Source: Sulfobacillus thermotolerans
GTDB taxonomy: Bacteria; Bacillota; Sulfobacillia; Sulfobacillales; Sulfobacillaceae
DNA: 64,000 nt
Assembly (NCBI GenBank): GCA_002951815.1
Contig: CP019454.1
Span: 1,116,001 to 1,180,000 of the forward strand
Reading direction: 5' to 3'
Numbering within the stretch: the stretch's first letter is position 1; every line of letters starts with the position of its first letter. Shown here piece after piece: positions 1 through 8,165 of this stretch. The notes beneath the pieces were generated by a model that was given only the letters and a program-made list of their open reading frames with translations, had not been told where the DNA came from and did not search any database. Made by a program: the position numbers and the translations under genes.

Positions 1-170
1 TCGAGCGCATGGAGGCGGAAGTCCAGCATCCATTTAGGCTCTTGCTTGATGCGCGAGATTTCTTCGACCGTCTCTCGACGCAAGCCGCGCGCAAATTTCA
101 AAACGCTGACATCGCCATCATTAAAGCCATACTGATACTCTTCGTTGACAATTGTTGGTTTGCTGGCCAT
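1..170 (-). CDS. sufB: Fe-S cluster assembly protein SufB, N-terminal fragment
   Basis: Only the first 56 codons lie in the window; the rest runs off the left edge. The translated start (MASKPTIVNEEYQYGFNDGD) and the following segment rich in RGL, E-I and KQEPKWML match the conserved beginning of SufB, the scaffold subunit of the cytosolic SufBCD complex that builds Fe-S clusters. The ATG at 170 is preceded by a clear AAGGAGGG ribosome site with good spacing. It is the last gene of the minus-strand sufCDSUB operon, 43 bp after sufU, a standard Firmicutes order. Identity is secure from context and N-terminus, although no catalytic residue is visible. Confidence 0.93.
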   Translation of the reverse strand, partial: MASKPTIVNEEYQYGFNDGDVSVLKFARGLRRETVEEISRIKQEPKWMLDFRLHAL

Positions 171-213
171 TATAGTCCCTCCTTAAACGTCTCAGATCTT
201 TGGGGTTAAGCGG

Positions 214-633
214 CTAAGATGGTTCGGTTAAAGCTTTTTCTAAAGCATTATGGGCCAAGGTGGCGCACTTAACACGGCTGGGAAACTGAGACACGCCGTG
301 CAACGCTTCAAGATCTCCCAGCGGGACGGTTGACGTCCCTCCTGTGATGAACGTTTTAAAATTTTGGGCAAGGGCAAGGGCTTCGCTTACAGGATGCCCG
401 ATTACCGCTTCGGTCATCATGGAGGCTGAGGCCATACTAATAGAGCAACCCTGGCCGCTAAAGCGAATATCTTCGATAAGGCCGTCGTGAATCTTTAGCT
501 CCAATTGAATTTGGTCGCCACACGTCGGATTTAGCATGCCCACGACTTGTGTCGGGTTTTCCATGTGACCGAAGTGGCGCGGAGCTTGGTTATGGTCCAG
601 TATTGTTTCCCGATACATATCGTCCAAGTTCAT
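214..633 (-). CDS. sufU: SUF system sulfur-transfer/scaffold protein SufU
   Basis: A 139-residue protein of the U-type scaffold family found with SufS in Gram-positive bacteria. It accepts persulfide sulfur from SufS and passes it to SufBCD. The three metal-binding cysteines are present at residues 38 (NPTCGD), 63 (GQGCSIS) and 123 (RVKCATL), with Asp40 as the usual fourth ligand, so it is the zinc-binding SufU type. The length is normal. The start codon overlaps the end of sufS by 4 bp, so translation is probably coupled. Next downstream is sufB. Confidence 0.95.
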   Translation of the reverse strand: MNLDDMYRETILDHNQAPRHFGHMENPTQVVGMLNPTCGDQIQLELKIHDGLIEDIRFSGQGCSISMASASMMTEAVIGHPVSEALALAQNFKTFITGGTSTVPLGDLEALHGVSQFPSRVKCATLAHNALEKALTEPS

Positions 634-1850
634 CGTGTAAAGTACCTCTTTGTCTCCTCAGTGGCTTCAATGAGCGCATCGACATCGCGACTGCTGTTAT
701 AAAGGTAAAAGCTCGCCCGCGCCGTTGCCCCTACGTCTAATAGATGCATGAGGGGTTGAGCGCAATGATGGCCAGCTCGAATGGCCACACCCCGCGAATC
801 GAAGACTTGTGCCACGTCATGAGGATGGATTCCTGTTACGTTAAAAGCCACGACACTAGTTCGGGGCGCCGGCGGACCATACACGGTAATACCCTCAATA
901 GCCGCCAAACGTCGGTATGCTTCTTCAGCCAATTGCTGGCTGTGTAGGGCAATGCGGCTCATGCCCACCTTTTGCAAATAATCGACCGCTGCGCCAAGGC
1001 CAATTGCCCCCGCGATATGGGGAGTGCCGCCTTCAAACTTCGCAGGAAGTTCTGCCCACGTTGCAGATTCGCGGTCGACGTAGGCAATCATCTCGCCGCC
1101 GAATACGACAGGATCCGCCGCATCTAGTAAACTGCTTTTGCCCCATAAAATCCCTATCCCTGTTGGCCCAAGCATTTTGTGGCCCGAGAAGGCTAAAAAG
1201 TCTGCGCCCATGGCTTGGACATCCGTGGGGAGATGCGGCACGGATTGTGCACCATCGACGACCATGATGGCACCCACTTGGTGTGCCATGTCGGCCACCT
1301 CACGAATAGGATTAAACGTCCCAAGCACGTTGGATACGGCAGATAACGTGACAATCCGTGTGCGGTCCGACAGCTGGGCTTGCACTTGGTTTAAGGCAAT
1401 GGTGCCATCAGGCTCCAGTTCGATATACCGAAGACGAGCACCGGTTCGAGCCGCTAATTGTTGCCAGGGAATAAGATTGGAATGATGCTCCATGGGTGAA
1501 AGGACGATTTCGTCACCGGTTTCCAGAAATTTGTCACCCCATGCACGGGCTATGGTGTTTAAGCTCTCCGTCGTGCCGCGTGTGAAAATCACTTCTTCTG
1601 GACCCCGTGCATTGATAAATTGCGCAATTTTAGCACGTGCGGCCTCCATGGCGACCGTCGATTCTTCGGCTAGGGTATGCACACTTCGTAGCACATTGGC
1701 ATTGGTGGTCTCATAATAGTATATGAGACTGTCAATGACGCTACGCGGTTTTTGTGATGTGGCCGCCGAATCTAAATACACAAGCCGGTGGCCATTAATG
1801 GGACGCCCAAGAATCGGAAAGTCTCCGAGGTCAACCAGAGCAGGGATCAT
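630..1850 (-). CDS. sufS: Cysteine desulfurase SufS
   Basis: A 406-residue class V PLP enzyme that removes sulfur from L-cysteine and supplies persulfide to SufU. The PLP lysine is visible at about residue 225 (SGHKMLGPTG) and the persulfide cysteine at 363 (RAGHHCAQPL), the short loop typical of group II (SufS-type) desulfurases. His122-123 (EHHSN) lies in the cofactor-stacking region. It overlaps sufD by 4 bp upstream and sufU by 4 bp downstream, placing it in the middle of the suf operon. Length and motifs are complete. Confidence 0.96.
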   Translation of the reverse strand: MIPALVDLGDFPILGRPINGHRLVYLDSAATSQKPRSVIDSLIYYYETTNANVLRSVHTLAEESTVAMEAARAKIAQFINARGPEEVIFTRGTTESLNTIARAWGDKFLETGDEIVLSPMEHHSNLIPWQQLAARTGARLRYIELEPDGTIALNQVQAQLSDRTRIVTLSAVSNVLGTFNPIREVADMAHQVGAIMVVDGAQSVPHLPTDVQAMGADFLAFSGHKMLGPTGIGILWGKSSLLDAADPVVFGGEMIAYVDRESATWAELPAKFEGGTPHIAGAIGLGAAVDYLQKVGMSRIALHSQQLAEEAYRRLAAIEGITVYGPPAPRTSVVAFNVTGIHPHDVAQVFDSRGVAIRAGHHCAQPLMHLLDVGATARASFYLYNSSRDVDALIEATEETKRYFTR

Positions 1851-3121
1851 TGATCCAACTTCCTTTCTACCGAATCCCAGACGGCGTTCCGTAAGAGGTC
1901 TGAGGGAATGGCGTCGACCACGGGAGCTAAAAAGCCATGAACAAACAACCGAATCGCTTCTTTTTCAGACAGTCCGCGCGCCATTAAATAAAATAAGGCA
2001 ACTTTGTCGATAGGGCCGGTGCTTGCGGAATGTGCTGCAAAGACATCGTTTTCGTTAATGAGTAAGGACGGAACGGCATCGGCATGGGCATCGTCGGAGA
2101 GCATGAGCGTTTGCTCTTTTTGGCGACCGTCGGATTGCACGGCCCCGGGTTTAATATCGGTCACCCCATTAAAAGCGCTACGCGCTTTGTCCTTCATGAC
2201 GCCTTTCGCAATGATGTGACTCGTGGTATGTGGGCTGCTATGGGTAATGCGTGTGTCAAAATCCTGGCGTTGTTTGTCCGCACCAAAGAAAACCATAGTA
2301 TGTGTGCTATGGGCTCCGGGATTTAATAATTCCGTATCATCGGAAGCAATCGTAATGTCTCCACCAAACTCTCCAATACTCCAGTCGATACGCGCATCGC
2401 GATATACATGACCTTGTCGCCGCATAAACACGTCACTACGCGCCGACAGATTTTGTAAGGAGCCGTAATGAACACTCGCGCCGTCCTGCGCTGAAATCTC
2501 TACGGCGCCTAAAAACAGGAGGCGTTCGTCGCTTGAGGCCGAGACGTAGCGTTCAATGATCGTCGCATGGCTGTTCACCCCCATAATAATGAGGCTGCGC
2601 GGGATCAATCGCCGCGCCTGTGAATCGGCGTAGTGCAAAATAAGAATCGGCGTCTTGAGCGTGACGTTGTCGGGAATATAGATAAAAGCTCCGTCATCCC
2701 AGAGGGCTCCATTCAGGGCATCAGCCCTTGAAGCAGGTTGGCCTATAACGTGACCAAACACGGGTTGAATCCGATTTTGGTGTTCGACAATGGCACGAGA
2801 CAGCGCCGAGACGATGATTCCTTGGCGCAAAGCTTCCGGAGGTAAGGCCTGCTCTTGTAGATGACCGTTACCAAACGCTAGGTACGCGTCGGACTGTACA
2901 GTTGCTAATACCGAGGCAGGAATGGCTGTGGGGAGTAGGGGATCTTTAAGCACACTAAGATCGGCGTGTCGGCCGCGCAGAGGCGTTTTAGAACGCTCAG
3001 GCCACGGAAGATCTTTGGCGGCTTCGAGGGCCTGCTTGCGCATCGCCACAACCCATGCAGGTTCTGACTGTCGCAACTCCTCGAGATTATCTAGCCATTC
3101 GAAATCTGTTGATGTGGTCAC
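1847..3121 (-). CDS. sufD: Fe-S cluster assembly protein SufD
   Basis: A protein of about 424 residues of the SufB/SufD family, the partner subunit of the SufBC2D scaffold. The C-terminal half carries the family's beta-helix pattern, with the conserved stretch around H-S-A-S-T-G-P-I-D-K and the final segment ending in a SufBD-type R-LFVHGF motif. The ATG at 3127 sits directly against the GGAGGG ribosome site, so the GTG six bases later (3121) has the better spacing and is chosen here. It lies 12 bp downstream of sufC and its stop overlaps sufS. SufD rather than SufB is inferred from position and from the separate sufB at the window edge. Confidence 0.93.
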   Translation of the reverse strand: MTTSTDFEWLDNLEELRQSEPAWVVAMRKQALEAAKDLPWPERSKTPLRGRHADLSVLKDPLLPTAIPASVLATVQSDAYLAFGNGHLQEQALPPEALRQGIIVSALSRAIVEHQNRIQPVFGHVIGQPASRADALNGALWDDGAFIYIPDNVTLKTPILILHYADSQARRLIPRSLIIMGVNSHATIIERYVSASSDERLLFLGAVEISAQDGASVHYGSLQNLSARSDVFMRRQGHVYRDARIDWSIGEFGGDITIASDDTELLNPGAHSTHTMVFFGADKQRQDFDTRITHSSPHTTSHIIAKGVMKDKARSAFNGVTDIKPGAVQSDGRQKEQTLMLSDDAHADAVPSLLINENDVFAAHSASTGPIDKVALFYLMARGLSEKEAIRLFVHGFLAPVVDAIPSDLLRNAVWDSVERKLDQ

Positions 3122-3133
3122 TGGCATCCCTCC

Positions 3134-3901
3134 TCACTGTACCTGGTCGAGTAAAGCGGTGCGTACCCACTCGTATCCCTTAGATTCTAACTCTTCCGCT
3201 AACTGGTAATCGCCGGATTTGACGATACGGCCGTCCATCATGATATGAACCACATCGGGTTTCACATACGATAAAATACGCTGATAATGGGTGATGAGTA
3301 ATACGCCAAAATTGGGACCAGCTAAGGAATTAACACCTTTGGAAACAACTTTGATGGCGTCAATGTCCAAACCTGAGTCAATTTCGTCAAGAATAGCAAT
3401 ACGCGGTTCCAGCATCATCATTTGAAGAATTTCATTCCGTTTCTTTTCGCCACCGGAAAATCCTTCATTAAGATACCGGTTGGCAAATTTGGTATCCATT
3501 TCGAGAAACTTCATTGCGGCATCCAGTTTGTCCCGGAATTCTTTTAAGGGAATTTGGTTGCCCTCGCCGCGGCGTGCATTAATGGCCGTCCGGAGAAAAT
3601 TTGCCGTGGTGACGCCAGAAATTTCACTAGGATACTGCATGGCTAGGAATAACCCCGCTCGTGCGCGCGCGTCAGTCTTCATGGCCAAGACGTCTTCCCC
3701 GTCTAAAAGGATTTGTCCTTGGGTCACGGTATAGTTGGGATGTCCCATTAAGGTTTGCGCTAATGACGTCTTGCCCGTGCCGTTAGGCCCCATTACGGCG
3801 TGGACTTCTCCACCTTGGACAGTTAAGTTAACCCCTTTTAAAATGGGTTTATGATCAATTTCTACATGTAAGTCTTTTATCTCTAAAACTGGCTTGGACA
3901 T
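3134..3901 (-). CDS. sufC: Fe-S cluster assembly ATPase SufC
   Basis: A 255-residue ABC-type ATPase that powers the SufBCD scaffold in the cytosol. Walker A is at residues 38-46 (GPNGTGKTS), the ABC signature at about 148-154 (FSGGEKK) and Walker B at 168-173 (AILDEID). The SufC-specific ending with [10 protein letters not shown] and GYEW is present. The frame is open a little further upstream, but the ATG at 3901 is preceded by AGGAGGGG with correct spacing and begins the standard [11 protein letters not shown]. It is the first gene of the suf operon, behind a promoter and a perfect palindrome. Confidence 0.96.
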   Translation of the reverse strand: MSKPVLEIKDLHVEIDHKPILKGVNLTVQGGEVHAVMGPNGTGKTSLAQTLMGHPNYTVTQGQILLDGEDVLAMKTDARARAGLFLAMQYPSEISGVTTANFLRTAINARRGEGNQIPLKEFRDKLDAAMKFLEMDTKFANRYLNEGFSGGEKKRNEILQMMMLEPRIAILDEIDSGLDIDAIKVVSKGVNSLAGPNFGVLLITHYQRILSYVKPDVVHIMMDGRIVKSGDYQLAEELESKGYEWVRTALLDQVQ

Positions 3902-3928
3902 GGAACCCCTCCTACGCACAACCGATTT

Positions 3929-3945
3929 CTGAGTAATTTACTCAG
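3929..3945. promoter_or_regulatory. Perfect 17-bp palindrome, probable suf operator
   Basis: CTGAGTAA-T-TTACTCAG is a perfect inverted repeat. It lies between the suf promoter and sufC, starting about 11 bp after the -10 element, so a bound protein would block early transcription. Length and symmetry resemble operators of Rrf2-family Fe-S regulators (IscR/SufR-like), but this assignment is inference and no regulator gene is next to it. Confidence 0.6.
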
Positions 3946-3956
3946 TATTCATCTTT

Positions 3957-3984
3957 AGTGTATTCCACTAACCGCAAAAGTCAA
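3957..3984 (-). promoter_or_regulatory. Promoter of the suf operon
   Basis: On the minus strand TTGACT (3984-3979) and TACACT (3962-3957) are separated by 16 bp, a good vegetative sigma-A-type promoter. The predicted transcript would begin near 3950 and carry the palindrome in its first 25 bases, followed by sufC. Confidence 0.6.
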
Positions 3985-4070
3985 CCGCTGAAAGTTTTAG
4001 GAGTCCGCCAGCAGGGGCAAATTTCCCGGCCTAATTCCGGGCGGGGAATGTCTAGATACTGCATAACCCA

Positions 4071-4079
4071 TGGTATACT
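4071..4079 (+). promoter_or_regulatory. Extended -10 element upstream of the YqeG gene
   Basis: TGGTATACT fits an extended -10 box (TG-N-TATACT), 30 bp before the GTG start. No convincing -35 is seen, so this is a tentative call. Confidence 0.35.
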
Positions 4080-4108
4080 GAAACAAAATAGAGGAAAGGA
4101 GGATCGGC

Positions 4109-4618
4109 GTGATTAAGATTTTACAACCTCGGCTTTTTCTTGCCTCTATTTTTGACTTAGATCTGGCATCACTTAAGGCGCGCGGTATGCGTGGTTTAAT
4201 CATGGATTTAGATAATACGCTTGTGGGATGGAATCGTCCGGATATGAGCCAAGAGTTAATAGCATGGCTTCAAGAAGTCCGTAATCACGGCTTTAAGATG
4301 TGCATTGTCTCTAATAACCTGACGGAACGTGTTGAAGAATTTTCGAGGAAATCCGGAATTATGTCGATTCCTAAGGCGGCGAAACCCCGTAGGCGGTCAT
4401 TTTGGCTGGCTATGAAGCGCATGGGTACCGGCCGTCACGAAACGGCTGTGATTGGTGACCAAGTCTTTACGGATATTCTTGGCGGCAATCGATTGAAGCT
4501 GTACACCATTTTGGTGCATCCGATTGACACCCATGAATATTGGACAACCAAACTTGTGCGGCGTTTAGAGGGGCATTTTGTCAGGAGACCGCGGCGTCCG
4601 CAAAGTTTTTCGCACTAA
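4109..4618 (+). CDS. yqeG: YqeG-family HAD IIIA-type phosphatase
   Basis: A 169-residue haloacid-dehalogenase-fold protein. HAD motif I is at about residues 33-38 (DLDNTL) and motif II around SNN in the CIVSNNLTERV segment. A lysine follows at KAAKPRR, and motif III/IV is the GDQVFTDILGGN stretch. These match the YqeG branch of HAD phosphatases; its physiological substrate is not established in general. The start is GTG with an AAAGGAGG ribosome site. It stands first in a plus-strand run leading to the aro genes, similar to the yqeG-yqeH-aroE neighbourhood of Bacillus, but no yqeH follows here. Confidence 0.88.
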   Translation: MIKILQPRLFLASIFDLDLASLKARGMRGLIMDLDNTLVGWNRPDMSQELIAWLQEVRNHGFKMCIVSNNLTERVEEFSRKSGIMSIPKAAKPRRRSFWLAMKRMGTGRHETAVIGDQVFTDILGGNRLKLYTILVHPIDTHEYWTTKLVRRLEGHFVRRPRRPQSFSH

Positions 4619-4686
4619 GGACAACACTCGACAGATTCTGAGGGCCCCTACCCTTTAGCATAAGGCTATATGGGAGGGAGTCGCAC

Positions 4687-5040
4687 ATGGTGGAATCTAT
4701 AGGGATTTTAACGCACAATCAGGATATGGACGAGATTCTTCGGCGTGTGTTGGCTCCGTATCGAATCGTTTGCGTAAACGACCTACGAGGGCTTCTGGCG
4801 TTGAAAGACCCCGAAGGCACAGGTCGGGTGATTGTCGATTGGCTTCAATGTTCAGCCCCAGAACGCCAAATGCTTCGGCGCTGGGAACAGAATCACCAAG
4901 TTGTACTGATCGATATTTCCGGATCTTTATTGCCGAATAAGCGTCGTATTGTCTTTATGCCACCGTTTTCGTGGAAGGGCTTTATTAGGGCATTGACTGC
5001 CACAGACCAGCGCTGGAAGCGGCAGCGTGCAACCCCATAA
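4687..5040 (+). CDS. Small receiver-like protein of unknown function
   Basis: A 117-residue cytosolic protein with a good ribosome site (GGGAGGGAG) before its ATG. The order of short hydrophobic strands (ESIGILTHN, RIVCVNDL, RVIVDWLQ, QVVLIDIS) alternating with helices is reminiscent of a CheY-like alpha/beta fold. The acidic phosphorylation pocket is not convincing, though: an Asp occurs in RVIVDW but the N-terminal acidic pair is missing. It sits 32 bp before aroE, probably in the same transcript. No family was recognised with certainty; a degenerate receiver or stand-alone regulatory domain is a guess. Confidence 0.6.
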   Translation: MVESIGILTHNQDMDEILRRVLAPYRIVCVNDLRGLLALKDPEGTGRVIVDWLQCSAPERQMLRRWEQNHQVVLIDISGSLLPNKRRIVFMPPFSWKGFIRALTATDQRWKRQRATP

Positions 5041-5072
5041 GGGAATTTTTGGGTGGAGATGTGACGGTCGTA

Positions 5073-5855
5073 ATGGAATTATACGCAGTCTTTGGACAGC
5101 CTATTCATCACTCTTTGTCGCCTCAAATGCATAATCGTGCGTTTAGTGCTACCAATCGTACAGCATTTTATCTTCCCGTGGAATGCTCTCCCAAGGAGCT
5201 ATTGCCTAAACTTGCGGCGTTTCACGACTTAGGTGGACGTGGCGTAAACCTCACGCGTCCTCTTAAAGAGACGATTATTCCCCATTTGCGTGCTCAATCC
5301 CCTTGGGTAGAAAAAACCGGCGCGGCCAATACGATTTTGTGGGAAAACGATGGATGGGTGGGCGACAATACTGACATTCAAGCATTCGTTGCCATGGTTC
5401 CTCCCGCACCCCATGCACAGAGCACGGCTTTGGTATTAGGTCAAGGTGGGGTTGCGCGCGCGTCTGTCGCGGGCTTAGAAGTGTTGGGCTATCACGTGTC
5501 GGTGATGGCTCGCCCTTCGCAGAAAGCCAGGTGGCATTCCTCGTGGATTGCTTGGCAGTGGGACACATTACATCTGCCACCGTATGACGTGATTGTCAAT
5601 GCTACGCCGCTTGGACAAGATGGAGAAGGCGAGTGGCCAGACACCGTAAAGTTTTTGCCGCATACGACCATTGTCGATTGGGTCTATCGCCCTAATACCA
5701 CCCGCCTTATTCAGCAGGCGAGACGGGTGGGCGCACATACTGTTGACGGACTATCCCTTCTAGTGAAACAAGCCTCTTTAGCATGGATGTCATGGTTTGG
5801 CACAGAGGGTCCCTTTGCCGTGATGGCGGAGGCCGTCAGAGACTATTATGATTAA
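5073..5855 (+). CDS. aroE: Shikimate dehydrogenase
   Basis: A protein of about 260 residues that reduces 3-dehydroshikimate to shikimate with NADPH. The substrate-binding SLSPQMHN is at residues 14-21, the catalytic Lys at 65 (NLTRPLKET, where the family usually has NVTxPxK), Asn86 and Asp101 (GDNTD). The nucleotide loop is GQGGVARA, a variant of GAGGAARA. In-frame TTG (5049) and GTG (5061) starts exist, but the ATG at 5073 gives the typical family N-terminus (MELYAVFGQP). The stop overlaps the following peptidase gene by 8 bp. Confidence 0.93.
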   Translation: MELYAVFGQPIHHSLSPQMHNRAFSATNRTAFYLPVECSPKELLPKLAAFHDLGGRGVNLTRPLKETIIPHLRAQSPWVEKTGAANTILWENDGWVGDNTDIQAFVAMVPPAPHAQSTALVLGQGGVARASVAGLEVLGYHVSVMARPSQKARWHSSWIAWQWDTLHLPPYDVIVNATPLGQDGEGEWPDTVKFLPHTTIVDWVYRPNTTRLIQQARRVGAHTVDGLSLLVKQASLAWMSWFGTEGPFAVMAEAVRDYYD

Positions 5856-6435
5856 GGACGTTGTGGTTGCGATCCTATGGGGAGGAATCGCTGTCGGTTC
5901 GGCCCCTTGGTGGGGCGGGACGGAAAGGGTGGGCTGGCGACACCGAATAGCCCTGGGAGCGGCGATTGCTGCCATGGATGTAGCGGCCTTGATGGGAGAT
6001 AGGCACTGGCTATGGACGGATGCGGGACTCTTAGGGATCTGGATGGTGGTTGCCGATATCGACTGGCGTGAACACATCATTCCGAATCGCCTCGTTCTGC
6101 TGACGGTTTTTTGGGGACTCATCATGACGCCGTGGACGCAAGCGGCCTTTCTGTCTCATGTGGGAATGGGGTTAGGCCTCGTTGGATTTTATCTCCTAGT
6201 GCACCTGTTTACGCGCGGAGGTTTAGGAATGGGCGACGTGAAATTTTCTGGGGCGCAGGGATTTGTTTTAGGATGGCCTCAAGGGGTATTGGCGTCGGCT
6301 ATGGGCGTGTGGGCGGCTGGGCTTTATGCTTTGATATTATTGCTCGCATTTCACCGAAAGAGGCGCCACGCTATCGCGCTTGGACCTTTTTTAGCATTTG
6401 GAGGGCTTCTTGGCTTATTAGGAATTATGCATTAA
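5848..6435 (+). CDS. A24-type prepilin peptidase, short form
   Basis: A 195-residue polytopic membrane protein with about six hydrophobic segments. The two catalytic aspartates of type IV prepilin/preflagellin peptidases are visible in ADIDWREHIIPN (about residue 70) and GMGDVK (about 130), the GxGD signature. It would cleave leader peptides of pilin-like proteins at the inner face of the membrane. The N-terminal cysteine-rich methyltransferase domain of full-length PilD/ComC is absent, so methylation is probably not performed. It overlaps aroE by 8 bp, an unexpected place; no pilin genes are in the window. Confidence 0.82.
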   Translation: MIKDVVVAILWGGIAVGSAPWWGGTERVGWRHRIALGAAIAAMDVAALMGDRHWLWTDAGLLGIWMVVADIDWREHIIPNRLVLLTVFWGLIMTPWTQAAFLSHVGMGLGLVGFYLLVHLFTRGGLGMGDVKFSGAQGFVLGWPQGVLASAMGVWAAGLYALILLLAFHRKRRHAIALGPFLAFGGLLGLLGIMH

Positions 6436-6496
6436 TTATCCAATAGATGGATCATCGAACAAAAACGTGGGTCAGAATAGTCTTTCGAAAGGACGG

Positions 6497-7660
6497 ATGA
6501 AATTGGCACGATGGCAGTGGATGACAGCAGGAGAATCTCATGGACCGGGTCTGGTTGGCATTATTGATGGGGTTCCGTCATTAGTTCCCGTTACGTCCAC
6601 CTTAATTAACGAGGATTTGGCGCGCCGCCAAAAGGGCTATGGGCGCGGCGGACGAATGGCTATTGAAAAAGACCAGGTCGAGATATTTGGCGGCGTTCGC
6701 CATGGCAAGACGCTAGGGAGCCCTGTGGCGTTATTGGTGAAAAATCGGGATTTCGCCAATTGGTCGGAATCGATGGCGCCGGACGCTGGGACTCCAGACC
6801 GGATCGTGACGCGCCCAAGGCCTGGGCACGCGGATCTGGTGGGCGGTATCAAATATCAACATCGAGATTTGCGTAACGTATTGGAGCGTGCCTCGGCGCG
6901 TGAAACGACGATGCGGGTAGCGCTTGGAGCCGTTGCGCGGTCATTCTTGAACGAATTGGGGATTGGTGTGCGTGGACATGTGATTAGCATAGGTGATATC
7001 CACGTTCCCCATCAGGATTATACCCTGGAAGAAATTCAAGAGACAGAAAATTCTCCAGTGCGCGTCGCCCATAAGGCAAGCGAAACAGCTATGCTTAGCG
7101 CCATTGACCGGGCGAAAGAGGCAGGAGACACGCTGGGTGGGACATTCGAGATTAAAGCTTTTGGATTACCCGTCGGGTTGGGCAGCTATGTTCAATGGCA
7201 CCGCCGCATTGAAGGAGCCTTAGCACAAGCGTTGTTGAGCATTCCAGCCATGAAAGCGGTAGAAGTGGGGTCAGGCTTTGCCCAAGCCGATGTGCCCGGG
7301 TCCGCGGTGCATGATGCGATTTGGTGGGACAAAGACCAAGGCTTTACCCGTTTAAGCAACCGCGCAGGAGGCATTGAAGGGGGCATTACAACTGGCATGC
7401 CGTTGGTTGTTCGTGTCGCCATGAAGCCGCTGTCGACGTTACTTTCGCCACTCGGGTCGTTTGATATAGACAGCAAGGAGCCCTTTTTAGCCCAGGTCGA
7501 GCGCTCTGATGTGACGGCGGTACCTGCGGCAGTGGTCGTGGGTGAAGCCATGGTCATGCATGTATTGGCCGACGCCATTTTGGATAAGTTTGGCGGCGAT
7601 AGTCTACCAGAAATTAGGGAACGCATTGAGCGGTGGGACGCATATGGACGCCAATACTAA
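6497..7660 (+). CDS. aroC: Chorismate synthase
   Basis: A 387-residue enzyme converting EPSP to chorismate with reduced FMN, the last step of the shared aromatic pathway. The beginning (TAGESHGPGLVGIIDGVPS) is the first family signature. The central signature lies at GHADLVGGIKYQHRDLRNVLERASARET and the final one near R-AGGIEGGIT-G. The ATG at 6497 has an AAAGGA ribosome site at proper distance; an upstream GTG frame is unlikely. Its end overlaps aroK by 17 bp. The length is typical. Confidence 0.96.
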   Translation: MKLARWQWMTAGESHGPGLVGIIDGVPSLVPVTSTLINEDLARRQKGYGRGGRMAIEKDQVEIFGGVRHGKTLGSPVALLVKNRDFANWSESMAPDAGTPDRIVTRPRPGHADLVGGIKYQHRDLRNVLERASARETTMRVALGAVARSFLNELGIGVRGHVISIGDIHVPHQDYTLEEIQETENSPVRVAHKASETAMLSAIDRAKEAGDTLGGTFEIKAFGLPVGLGSYVQWHRRIEGALAQALLSIPAMKAVEVGSGFAQADVPGSAVHDAIWWDKDQGFTRLSNRAGGIEGGITTGMPLVVRVAMKPLSTLLSPLGSFDIDSKEPFLAQVERSDVTAVPAAVVVGEAMVMHVLADAILDKFGGDSLPEIRERIERWDAYGRQY

Positions 7661-8165
7661 GCGTCATCTCTTGCTGACGGGCATGATGGGGAGTGGGAAA
7701 TCTACGGTTGGCCCAGGGGTGGCCAAGGCCTTGAAGTGGGACTTTTATGATCTCGATGCGGAAATTGAACGCACCGCTGGAAAATCTGTAGCGGAGATCT
7801 TTTCTCAGGAGGGTGAAGGATATTTTCGGCGGCTGGAATATGAGTGCTTGGAATCTCTTCTGGGATCGCCGCGCCCTTCGGTAATTTCTTTGGGAGGGGG
7901 CACTTTGCTCGATGAACGGAGCCGGGCGAAGGTTCGGGATCATTGGGTCGTGTGGCTGGATTTAGCTCCTGAGGAGTTGTGGCGCCGTGTGCAAAAGACA
8001 CAGCGCCCCCTTGCCCAGAAGGACTTTGAAGCCTTTAGAGCTCTCTATGCTGCGAGACGTCCAGTATACCGCGAAACCCAAACTTTTTATCTGCGGTGCG
8101 ATCATTTAGACCCCGACCAAATTGTTCATCGCATTCTACCCTTAGTTCAGGAGGGGGCCTCATAA
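7644..8165 (+). CDS. aroK: Shikimate kinase
   Basis: A 173-residue P-loop kinase that phosphorylates shikimate at the 3-OH. Walker A is at residues 13-21 (GMMGSGKST), the shikimate-binding DLD at 36-38, FRRLE at 61-65, and the GGG motif at 84-86. The LID arginine is in QRPLAQ. The gene begins inside the end of aroC (17-bp overlap), and its TAA shares one base with the ATG of aroB, showing translational coupling across aroC-K-B. Confidence 0.95.
   Translation: MDANTKRHLLLTGMMGSGKSTVGPGVAKALKWDFYDLDAEIERTAGKSVAEIFSQEGEGYFRRLEYECLESLLGSPRPSVISLGGGTLLDERSRAKVRDHWVVWLDLAPEELWRRVQKTQRPLAQKDFEAFRALYAARRPVYRETQTFYLRCDHLDPDQIVHRILPLVQEGAS

Noticed and set aside
917-1267. Open frame antisense to sufS
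   Set aside because: It is a mirror of a well-supported gene on the other strand, without ribosome site or family features; many similar antisense frames (for example at 7192-7626, 21521-22024 and 46569-47105) were dropped for the same reason.
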